Positions 57,262-64,000 of a DNA stretch of 64,000 bases are shown here, piece by piece; the stretch's first letter is position 1, and every line of letters begins with the position of its first letter. The position numbers and the translations under genes are program-made. The stretch comes from Palsa-506 sp963709075. Lineage in GTDB: Bacteria; Actinomycetota; Actinomycetes; Streptosporangiales; Streptosporangiaceae. The notes beneath the pieces are model-generated. The model saw nothing but the letters and a program-made list of their open reading frames with translations, did not search any database and was not told the origin of the DNA. The DNA is taken from NCBI GenBank assembly GCA_963709075.1, contig CAVPUY010000011.1, positions 191,643 to 255,642 on the forward strand, read 5' to 3'.

Positions 57262-57681
57262 GTGCGTGAGGCGCTGGACACAGCCATGACCGGCGCCGTG
57301 CTCTCCAGCCGCGACCGGCAGTTCCTGACCAGGCTGGTCAAATGGGACAAGCGGAACGCGGCATCCGTGGTCTCCCTGCTATGGCGGGCCCGGCTGGCTG
57401 GCCGGGCCGAGGCTGCGCTCACCGGACGGCAGCTTGAGATCGTGCTCGGCGCGCTCACCGCCGCGGCTGCTTACCATGAGTCCGGCGCCGGCTCCGTCGG
57501 CTGCTGGGATTGCGAGAACTTCCCGGGTGGGCGGTGCGCTGAGCACGCCAAGGAACTGGACCTGGCCCGTGCCTGCACAGAACTCGCGTCGGTACTCGCC
57601 GCGGGCAACGGTACGAACGCCGGCCTCCCGGAGCCCAGCGACATCGCCGGCTACCGCCAGTACAGCACGGTGGCCTCATAG
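57262..57681 (+). CDS. Small cysteine-containing protein, unknown function
   Basis: A 139-residue soluble, mostly helical protein. It has a helical segment SSRDRQFLTRLVKWDKRNAASVVSLLWRARLAGR, then a CWDCENFPGGRCAEH motif (three Cys and a His) that could bind metal, followed by another helix. I do not recognise the family. GTG 57262 is the first start in this frame; a longer protein starting at 57022 is possible with a frame repair. It is divergent from korA across a shared 650-base gap. Confidence 0.6.
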   Translation: MREALDTAMTGAVLSSRDRQFLTRLVKWDKRNAASVVSLLWRARLAGRAEAALTGRQLEIVLGALTAAAAYHESGAGSVGCWDCENFPGGRCAEHAKELDLARACTELASVLAAGNGTNAGLPEPSDIAGYRQYSTVAS

Positions 57682-57722
57682 CACCAGCAGGACCGGGCGG
57701 GGTGGCGTCTCGGCGAGGCCGC

Positions 57723-57865
57723 GCCCCGGGGTGGCCAGCGGGTTCCGGCCGACTCGCGGGCCTGGGATGGCCAGCGGGTTCCGGCTGGCTCAAGGGCCGG
57801 GGGTGGCGAGCCGACGCCGGTTAGCTCGCGGGGCCTGGGTGGCGGGCCGGTGCCGGTTTGCTGGC
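57723..57865. repeat. Degenerate 45-48 bp repeats between small protein gene and yajQ
   Basis: About three to four imperfect units of the form GGGCCTGGGGTGGCCAGCGGGTTCCGGC, the first two best preserved (57727 and 57774). They lie in the 225-base gap downstream of two convergent genes. No hairpin of note. Confidence 0.65.
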
Positions 57866-57906
57866 GGGATGGGATCAGCCTGCGGCCGCGGTCCGCCCTT
57901 GCGTCG

Positions 57907-58401
57907 TTAGCGGTAGTTGACGAACTGCAGGGCGAAGTCGAATTCCTTGCCCTTGAGCAGGCTGATTACCTGCTGGAGATCGTCCTTCTTCTTGGCCGAG
58001 ACGCGCAGTTCCTCGCCCTGGACCTGGGCCCTGACGCCCTTCGGCCCCTCGTCCCTGATGATCTTCGAGATCTTGCGCGCGTTGTCCTGCGAGATGCCCT
58101 CCTTGAGGGCGACCGCCAGCCGGTACTCCTTGCCGGAAGCCCTTGGCTCGGCCGGGTCGAGGACCTTCAGCGAGACCGACCGCCGGACCAGTTTGTCCCT
58201 GAAGACGTCGAGTACGGCGCTGGCGCGTTCCTCACTGTTGGCCGCTATTTCCACGGCGTGGTCGCCGGACCAGGAGATGGATGCGCCGACGCCGCGAAAA
58301 TCGAAGCGGGTGCCGACCTCCTTGGCTGCCTGGTTCAGCGCGTTGTCGACTTCCTGGCGGTTGATTTTCGACACGATGTCGAAGGAAGATTCCGAGGCCA
58401 C
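57907..58401 (-). CDS. YajQ-family nucleotide-binding protein
   Basis: A 164-residue protein of the UPF0234/YajQ family, of which members bind nucleotides and, in some bacteria, cyclic di-GMP. The start is SSFDIVSKINRQEVDNALNQAAKEVGTRFDFRG, the family hallmark, and the end is KGKEFDFALQFVNYR, also diagnostic. I place the start at GTG 58401 (VASESSFDIV), as in relatives. The longer in-frame reading upstream is Pro/Ala-rich DNA with a heptamer repeat and is unlikely to be translated. Confidence 0.92.
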   Translation of the reverse strand: MASESSFDIVSKINRQEVDNALNQAAKEVGTRFDFRGVGASISWSGDHAVEIAANSEERASAVLDVFRDKLVRRSVSLKVLDPAEPRASGKEYRLAVALKEGISQDNARKISKIIRDEGPKGVRAQVQGEELRVSAKKKDDLQQVISLLKGKEFDFALQFVNYR

Positions 58402-58893
58402 GTGCTCCAGGTTAGCGGTGTGGCGGATGGCCAGCGCGGCGGAAGCGCCGACCGGACGGGTCGTGTCGTCGTTTCCTGGCTGGTGGCTGGTGGCTGGTGG
58501 CTGGTGGCTGGTGGCTGGTGGCCGGCCCGCGGCCGGTGGCCGCGGCTGGCCCGGGGCCCCATGGCCGGGATGGGGTGCTGGGCGCAGGCGGGCAGTGGCC
58601 GAGGGGCTGCCGGGGCCCGGGTCGGCGGCTGGTGGCCGATGGGCGGGCGGGGCTGGAGTCATGATCTCGTGATTTCGTGGTTGATCTACGGTCCAGCGGC
58701 GTTCCGGTTCGTTAACCACATGGCGGTGATTACCGGGCGAGGAACAAGCGTCGCTTGCCGGACCGCTTCAGCCGGGCGCCCGGCGTGGTTCCGCCCGGAG
58801 TGCCAGCCAGGGTGATTGTGTCGGGTTCCGCGTGCCATGCCCGGTGCTGTGTCCGCTATCCTTCACTGTGCCGTCTGGCTCACGGCGGCGCAT
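58402..58893. other. Non-coding gap between yajQ and tRNA-Tyr
   Basis: About 490 bases. It holds a heptamer tandem repeat (58480-58521), G-rich low-complexity DNA to 58660, and then more typical promoter-like sequence before the tRNA (TTCGTTAACCACATGGCGG near 58710). No credible gene is seen. Confidence 0.6.
58480..58521. repeat. Heptamer tandem repeat (CTGGTGG) x6
   Basis: Six perfect, contiguous copies of CTGGTGG, 79 bases upstream of the yajQ start. The unit is not a multiple of three. Slippage here would not disrupt a coding frame but could alter spacing of upstream promoter elements. Confidence 0.95.
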
Positions 58894-58978
58894 GGCAGGT
58901 TGCCCGAGCGGCCAAAGGGAGCGGTCTGTAAAACCGTCGGCTTAGCCTACGTTGGTTCGAACCCAACACCTGCCACCA
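58894..58978 (+). tRNA. tRNA-Tyr (GTA anticodon)
   Basis: A class II tRNA with the acceptor stem GGCAGGT pairing ACCTGCC, discriminator A and encoded CCA. The anticodon stem is GCGGT / ACCGT with loop CTGTAAA, giving anticodon GTA (Tyr). A long variable arm follows, as expected for bacterial tRNA-Tyr, and the T-arm is GTTGGTTCGAACCCAAC. It marks the boundary to the lower-GC segment. Confidence 0.96.
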
Positions 58979-59730
58979 TGTAAAACCGCAGTTCAGAGCT
59001 AGTGTCTGCTTCGTTTCCCACACTAAGCAGGAAGAGGTCCGGGCAACTCGGGTGTCTTCGCCGGGTTGCGCAGTTTCTGCAGGTCAGCCGACCGGACTGA
59101 CGAGCGCGCCGGCGCGAGATGGCCGCGCCACGGAGAATACGCGGAGAAGTTTGCTGGCCCTGGATGCGCTACCGCAGGTGTGGGGGGTGCGGCGGCCGCA
59201 ACGGCGGCGGTCCGTCGGCCGCTGGCCGGGACCCGCGAGCCCGGGTGCCGCTAGTCATCAGGGAAGACAACCTGGTTACGGAAGGTGACGATTTGCTCGG
59301 AGGCGGGTGTCGTGGTTTCGCGCCGAACGCCGAATCGGCGCTCAAGGATTGTCAGCGTGTAAGCGTTGCTTACGGCGCCCATAACATCCATTCTGCTGCG
59401 CACACTCCCGCCCCGAGAGCTTGCTGGCGAAGGCGTCGGTGCATCTGGCCTCGGCCCCGGCGCTGCCGACGGTCGAACAATTGGTCGGTGTCCTTATCCA
59501 GGGCAGCCGATCAGGCGCCGGACTGCACGGCCGGTTCTGGGACGAAGAGGTTGCCGGGGTCCTTCGGGGATATCGGCAGGGCATAGTGAGCGCGGACCGT
59601 AGGGGAAACGGTCACGACCCAGTACCTGGACACGTTGACTTTAAACACCTTTTCGAGACTCGCTCGGTGGCGGCCGCACATGCCCTATCGCCGCCGGTCG
59701 TCATGTTATTAATCGTTCGATTCCCGACAG
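58979..59730. other. 750 bp after tRNA-Tyr without an identifiable gene
   Basis: Several short ORFs overlap in different frames but none resembles a known family. One reading (59421-59600, plus) contains VEQLVGVLIQGSRSGAGLHGRFWDEEVAGVLRGYRQG and looks protein-like, so decayed coding sequence is possible. No repeat of the tRNA 3' end was spotted. Base composition is more mixed than the backbone. Confidence 0.5.
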
Positions 59731-59975
59731 CTACAGGCCCAGGTCAGTCAATTTGCGTGCCGTGTTGTCGTAGCTAACGCTGACGAGTGGCCGACCGTCC
59801 AGGCTGGACGCGACCCCTCGACCTGGGTTGGTATGGCTCTTGAAGGTGCGCATGTGCTCGCCAGTGAGCGGGTCCCACAGCCACGCAGTATTGTCGCCAC
59901 TGGCGGTGGCGAGCAGGCGCCGGTCCGGCTGAACGCCACCCCGCATACTGGGCCCCGGGCTACGCGGTGGCCCAT
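59731..59975 (-). pseudogene. WD40-repeat protein remnant
   Basis: On the minus strand two WD40-like blades are readable: RLLATASGDNTAWLWDPLTGE, then HTNP and SLDGRPLVSVSYDNTARKLTDLGL ending at 59731. The GVAFS segments preceding each blade are in neighbouring frames, so the sequence has at least two frame changes and no start. It is the decayed C-terminus of a WD40 protein. Such proteins often carry signalling or defence-like N-terminal domains in actinobacteria. Confidence 0.65.
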
Positions 59976-60009
59976 CGCATTCCAGTATGGACTCGGCTAT
60001 GCTCGACAT

Positions 60010-60864
60010 GTGGACCTAGTGCTGGCACACGAATACATCCCGGGCGGCGTTGCCGTCATAAGCTTGACGGGTGAGGTAGATGTGTACACCGCAGCCAAGG
60101 CAAGAGAAAGCTTCATAGACGCTGTGAATTCCGGCCACTACTTCCTGGTTCTTGACATGAGGCGCACGGAGTTCCTCGATTCAACCGGGCTTGGTGTGAT
60201 CACCGGTGCACTCAAGAGATGCCGCGCTCACGACGGGACCGCGGCGATCGTCGTAGGAAGCCTCAGAATCCTGAAGATATTTCGGATTACCGGGCTATAT
60301 AATGTCTTCCGGCTCTTTAATGATGTGACGGCTGCAATCGAAGGCTTGTCCTCCGGAGATTCCAACCGGACTGATCCACCGGATCCGCATGAATACAAGC
60401 CACCGAAGGTTTCGATTGATCTAAGAATTTATACGGCCGATTTCGACGAGAATCTACGCCTGCGAAGCAGCTTGTTCGCCGTTCTCAAAGAATTCGCAAT
60501 TGAGCCCAGCTTTCTGTTGCCTGATGACAACGGCGACGATATCCGCGAGGCTGTGCTGGCCCTGTCCGCGCCAGTCTCCTGCGATGAGCAGGTCCAGACA
60601 GTGTGCGATACCATAGAACGGCACATCAATACGGTGCCCGCCCCCGACGTAATGGGCGACGGTGCCATTAGGGAGCTCGCAGCAACCTTGAAGACAGCCC
60701 ACCGTGCGACTATCATGCTACGCTCAGCTCTGATCGCCTACGCAGACAGCGAGATCGTCACCAGGATATTCGATCACAGTGAACTTTCGGATTTCCTCGA
60801 GGACCACAACTTCCGCGACTCCAAGGCAATAGTCAGTGCCCTCAAGTCGATCCATGCACGCTGA
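60010..60864 (+). CDS. STAS-domain protein with unknown C-terminal domain
   Basis: A 284-residue protein. Residues 1-112 are a STAS (anti-sigma-factor antagonist) domain: VAVISLTGEVDVYTA, then FLVLDMRRTEFLDSTGLGVITGAL, with the phosphorylatable Ser in DSTGLG near residue 58. Residues 130-284 are an unrecognised, mostly helical domain with VSIDLRIYTADFDENLRLRSSLFAVLKEF and TRIFDHSELSDFLEDHNF. GTG 60010 puts the STAS strand at the N-terminus; the longer reading upstream crosses the WD40 remnant. It overlaps the LRR-Roc-COR gene, so the two are probably translated together. Confidence 0.8.
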   Translation: MDLVLAHEYIPGGVAVISLTGEVDVYTAAKARESFIDAVNSGHYFLVLDMRRTEFLDSTGLGVITGALKRCRAHDGTAAIVVGSLRILKIFRITGLYNVFRLFNDVTAAIEGLSSGDSNRTDPPDPHEYKPPKVSIDLRIYTADFDENLRLRSSLFAVLKEFAIEPSFLLPDDNGDDIREAVLALSAPVSCDEQVQTVCDTIERHINTVPAPDVMGDGAIRELAATLKTAHRATIMLRSALIAYADSEIVTRIFDHSELSDFLEDHNFRDSKAIVSALKSIHAR

Positions 60865-63748
60865 ATCTAATAGGAGGCTAAGAGCCGCTCTTGAGAGCGG
60901 GCGACTGCTCGGCGAGTGCGACCTGGCGAATCTGGAACTGACCGAAGTTCCGTCCGAAGTCGTCCGGATGCCCAACCTGCGGGTGCTGTCCCTGCAGGGC
61001 AACAGGATCACCGAAATCCCGTCCGCTATCGCCAATCTCAGCGCTTTGCGGGTGCTAGCACTTGATGACAATCAGATAGCCAGTCTCCCGGCCAATATCG
61101 GGAATCTCGCCTGCTTGGAGCGTCTCACGCTGAGCGGGAACCTACTGACTGCGCTGCCATCCGAAATTGGCAAGCTCTGCAGCCTTGAATCACTGACCGT
61201 CAGCCGCAATCGGCTGATGAGCCTGCCGCCGGAGGTCGGTCGACTCTCGAACCTCGAGACGCTTGCCGCAAGCAGTAATCAGCTCCGTGGCCTGCCAGCC
61301 GAGATCAGCGGACTGCGAAACCTGCAAGTATTGTCCCTGACTAACAACAAGCTGACCCGCCTACCGCCCTACATTGCCAGCATGCTGCGCGCCGGACTGG
61401 TCCTCGGAATCGAAGGCAACCCATTTGCCGGCCCGGTCATCGAGCTCTACGAACGTGCCCCGTCGGTGCTCGCCGCGTACTTGGAAAGCCTGACTAGCGC
61501 TGTCCCGCGATATGAGGCGAAAATGCTGCTCGTCGGTGCGGGGAATGTCGGTAAGACATCGCTGCTCACAGCGCTTCGTGGCGGACGCTTCCTTGCCGGG
61601 CGCGAGACGACGCACGGCATCGAAGTTCACCCCGTCGCGTTGCATCACCCGTCTGCCGGCCGGGACATGACCGTGTTCGCGTGGGACTTCGGCGGCCAAG
61701 AGATCTACCGTGCGACGCACCAGTTGTTCTTCACCAGGAACGCCCTTTACCTCATCGTCTGGAATCCCCGGGAGGGGCCGGAACAAGCCGAGGTGGCTGG
61801 CTGGCTTCGCCGTATCCGGCAGCGGATAAACACCAACGGCCGGGTTTTCATCGTAGCGACGCATTGCGCGGGCGAACGGCATCCTGACCTGGATTATTCA
61901 ACCCTTGCGGCGGAATTCCCAGCGCTGCTTGCCGGTAGCTTCGATACCGACAGCAGTACCGGTGACGGCATCGGCGAGCTGGGCCACGCGGTGGCGGCGG
62001 AACTCAGTCGACTTCCGCAGGTAGGCCAGGTTGTCAGCCCTCACTGGATTGCCGCGCGTGAGGAGATTCTCGGTTTCGCCGATACTGAACCGCAAATTTC
62101 CTTCGAGAAGTTTGAGTCCGTCTGCCGTCGGCATGGACTGGGCGCCGATCAGGCGATCGCGCTGGCCGAGACGCTGCACCTTAACGGACAGGTCATCTAT
62201 CACAGCGACGATGAGACATTCGATGGCTTCGTCGTCCTCAATCCCGAATGGCTGACTAAGGCGATCAGCTATGTACTTGAGGATGAGGTTACCCGGCAGG
62301 CAGGCGGCGTCCTCGACCATACCCGGCTGCGGCAGATCTGGGGGAAGCGAGCCAATGGCGTCGTCTACCCTGCACGCTACCATCCGTACTTCCTGCGGCT
62401 CATGGAGAAGTATGACGTGTCCTACCGACTCGCAGATGAGGACGACCGCAGCCTCGTCGCGCACCTGGTACCACATGAACGCCCGACGCTCCCGTGGAAC
62501 TCGGCGCCGGCGATCCCTCCAGGTGTCAGACGAATCGGAATGGTCTGCCGACTGAGCGAACCAGTACCGGGGCTGATCGCCTGGCTAACGGTACGTCACC
62601 ATGATGCCGCCACCGGGAAGCACTGGCGCAACGGCGTCTTCCTCCGCCACCCGATTGAGGTCTACGCGTCCGAGGCACTCCTTGAGCTGCGGACGCCGAC
62701 TGAGCTCATAGTTGACGTGCGTGCTCCGTCACCTGATTTCTTCTTCAGCGTGCTCCGTTACAGCATCGAGGGCCTCATCACTCGCCGGTGGCCTGGCGTA
62801 AGCTACGAGCTTCTTATCCGGTGCCCTACGGTCACCGACGCCGACCTCTGCTGTCCCGGAATGATCCCGATGCAAGACCTACTGGTCTACCGTGAGGAAG
62901 GCGAGACACGCTTCCTGTGCGCCAAGTGCCGAACCCGGCACGATATCTCGGTCCTGCTGACTGGCTTCGCTCAGCCTGCCGTATCGCTGCAAACCGAGCT
63001 AGATCGCCTGCACGCGCAGTTCCGTGCCGACATCGCGAGCGTCGGGGCACAGGTAAGCGACCTGCAAGCCACTGCCGCAGATACCGCGCACGTTATCCGG
63101 CAACTCCTGCGAGCGGTAAGCACCGAGGTAACCGACTGCCCGCGACTGTTTACCCTGGCCCGCGGTCCCCAGACCAGAGGTACCCGACGCCTGAGGGCCG
63201 ATCTCGATCATTTCCGTCTCGTCTTGTGGTGTGAGCATCCCGGCTACTGGCATCCGTGGCCAGCTGCGGCCTACTCGGTCGACCAGCCCAAGGAATGGGC
63301 CGCCAAAATCGCGCCCTACGCGGCCCTCGTCTTCCGGGCGTTGCAGCTCACAGTCCCAGTCGCCACAGGCATTGTAGGCGTTGCGCTGACGGCGGCCCAG
63401 TCATCGAAGGTACAGGCAGAACTTAAACTGATGGCGACGATCATCAGTGAACTGCCCTCCAACGAACCCGGACATCTGTTAAGCCCTCCCCCCACATCAG
63501 ACGGCAGCGAGATGACGGTGGCCCAGGGCGCAGCCTGGCGTGCGCTGCGAGCCTTGCTCTTGTCCGTCGACCCAGCACGCTCCTTCGGAGACCTGCGCCG
63601 TGTTCAGTCGCCAGCAGGCGAGTTCCTCTGGGTCTGCCCGGAGCATCATGCCGCATACGACCCAGGACTGCCTTCCATTCCCGTCACCATTACGGGGAAT
63701 GCCGACCCGGCCGTGAGCTTGGATCCACCGGCTGATTCTCGACGGTGA
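60836..63748 (+). CDS. LRR-Roc-COR GTPase (ROCO protein) with novel C-terminus
   Basis: A 970-residue ROCO protein. Residues about 35-195 hold seven leucine-rich repeats of LxxLxLxxNxLxxLP type. The Roc GTPase has P-loop GAGNVGKTS (234-242), switch DFGGQE (284-289) and a G4 position reading THCA (342-345) where NKxD or THxD is usual. COR spans about 395-660 (FDGFVVLNPEWLTKAISYVLE). Then CAKC (695-698), a possible coiled coil (715-765), LWCEHPGYWHPWP (797-809), a hydrophobic stretch (828-854) and WVCPEHHAAYDP near the end. The start is GTG 60836 or ATG 60854. A short inverted repeat AAATCG-AC-CGATTT (63768-63781) lies after the stop. GC is clearly below that of the nuo block. Confidence 0.88.
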   Translation: MPSSRSMHAESNRRLRAALESGRLLGECDLANLELTEVPSEVVRMPNLRVLSLQGNRITEIPSAIANLSALRVLALDDNQIASLPANIGNLACLERLTLSGNLLTALPSEIGKLCSLESLTVSRNRLMSLPPEVGRLSNLETLAASSNQLRGLPAEISGLRNLQVLSLTNNKLTRLPPYIASMLRAGLVLGIEGNPFAGPVIELYERAPSVLAAYLESLTSAVPRYEAKMLLVGAGNVGKTSLLTALRGGRFLAGRETTHGIEVHPVALHHPSAGRDMTVFAWDFGGQEIYRATHQLFFTRNALYLIVWNPREGPEQAEVAGWLRRIRQRINTNGRVFIVATHCAGERHPDLDYSTLAAEFPALLAGSFDTDSSTGDGIGELGHAVAAELSRLPQVGQVVSPHWIAAREEILGFADTEPQISFEKFESVCRRHGLGADQAIALAETLHLNGQVIYHSDDETFDGFVVLNPEWLTKAISYVLEDEVTRQAGGVLDHTRLRQIWGKRANGVVYPARYHPYFLRLMEKYDVSYRLADEDDRSLVAHLVPHERPTLPWNSAPAIPPGVRRIGMVCRLSEPVPGLIAWLTVRHHDAATGKHWRNGVFLRHPIEVYASEALLELRTPTELIVDVRAPSPDFFFSVLRYSIEGLITRRWPGVSYELLIRCPTVTDADLCCPGMIPMQDLLVYREEGETRFLCAKCRTRHDISVLLTGFAQPAVSLQTELDRLHAQFRADIASVGAQVSDLQATAADTAHVIRQLLRAVSTEVTDCPRLFTLARGPQTRGTRRLRADLDHFRLVLWCEHPGYWHPWPAAAYSVDQPKEWAAKIAPYAALVFRALQLTVPVATGIVGVALTAAQSSKVQAELKLMATIISELPSNEPGHLLSPPPTSDGSEMTVAQGAAWRALRALLLSVDPARSFGDLRRVQSPAGEFLWVCPEHHAAYDPGLPSIPVTITGNADPAVSLDPPADSRR

Positions 63749-64000
63749 GTTTCCGGTCACTCGGCTTAAATCGACCGATTTTCGACAGGTGCGTGGCCGA
63801 GCTCGCCGCCAAAGGAGCGCCAAAACAAAGCGCGGAACAGGACTGCGCGGAGGCTTTCGCCACAAGCTACATGTACCAAAGGCCAACTGCCCACTAACAC
63901 ACAAAAGCGTTGCCGACGCAAGGATCGACCCCAGTGGCTGCGGGAGCGCTACCAGGACTGGGACCGCGGCCGGTTCACCGGGGAGAGCCAGGGCGATTGT
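63749..64000 (+). other. End of window, possible start of another coding region
   Basis: After the ROCO stop no complete gene is visible. A plus-strand frame through the last 90 bases reads RCRRKDRPQWLRERYQDWD and is still open at 64000, which resembles coding sequence, but no start or family can be assigned. A separate short reading (VAELAAKGAPKQSAEQ, about 63794-63896) ends in TAA. Confidence 0.3.

Noticed and set aside
59705..59725. A tRNA T-arm-like sequence (GTTCGATTCCCGAC) downstream of tRNA-Tyr, considered as an attachment-site duplicate
   Set aside because: It does not match the T-arm of the tRNA-Tyr and its stem does not pair properly, so it is not a convincing att repeat.

Overview
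The window reads as chromosomal DNA of a high-GC actinobacterium (Actinomycetota). Supporting signs are GC near 70% in the backbone (42 of 60 bases in line 22261), many GTG starts, tightly overlapping ATGA/GTGA operons, a 14-subunit nuo operon preceded by a menaquinone methyltransferase and a geranylgeranyl-reductase-type flavoprotein and followed by a polyprenyl diphosphate synthase, a Rex-type operator, a KorAB 2-oxoglutarate:ferredoxin oxidoreductase, and DUF1707 and DUF4234 proteins. I cannot name genus or species.

Layout. (1) 1-12153: a surface-polysaccharide locus. Mostly on the minus strand: sulfotransferase, phosphotransferase-like protein, GH26-like glycosidase, PAP2 phosphatase, Wzx-type flippase, O-antigen-ligase-type protein and a Wzz/BY-kinase-like protein. 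Diverging on the plus strand: a sugar-nucleotide epimerase and a WecG/TagA glycosyltransferase. (2) 12244-31617: the respiratory block menG, menJ-like reductase, nuoA-N and polyprenyl synthase. Two abutting palindromes, one matching the Rex operator, lie just upstream of the reductase gene. (3) 31747-38738: an IclR regulator, a roughly 1 kb GC-skewed spacer carrying three identical 60-bp palindromic elements, then a five-gene branched-chain-amino-acid-type ABC transporter operon closed by a strong hairpin. (4) 38905-49774: an accessory stretch with msrA, a hicA remnant, a sulfotransferase-like protein, methyltransferase, DUF4405 membrane protein, beta-propeller, DUF1707 protein, PAP2, TIM barrel, CotH kinase, phytase-like propeller and PLDc_N protein. 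(5) 49945-58401: MFS transporter, methyltransferase, DUF4234 protein, crotonase, korB-korA, a small Cys-containing protein and yajQ. (6) 58894-64000: tRNA-Tyr, then a lower-GC segment (32 of 60 bases G/C in line 61021) with little coding content, a WD40 remnant, and a two-gene unit made of a STAS-domain protein and a 970-residue LRR-Roc-COR GTPase.

The respiratory block makes biological sense as one system. MenG and the polyprenyl synthase make menaquinone, the reductase probably saturates its side chain, and complex I reduces it. KorAB supplies reduced ferredoxin from the TCA cycle. The kor upstream region and the reductase-nuo upstream region share the decamer TGCTTAAGCA, which hints at common control.

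Caveat for the reader: at least about 15 well-conserved genes or parts of genes are interrupted by single-base frame changes, including several nuo genes. This looks like consensus error in the assembly rather than biology, so gene boundaries here are given across the breaks. The most interesting candidates for new biology are the STAS/LRR-Roc-COR pair beside tRNA-Tyr, the three-copy 60-bp palindrome, and the TIM-barrel/CotH/phytase-like neighbourhood.
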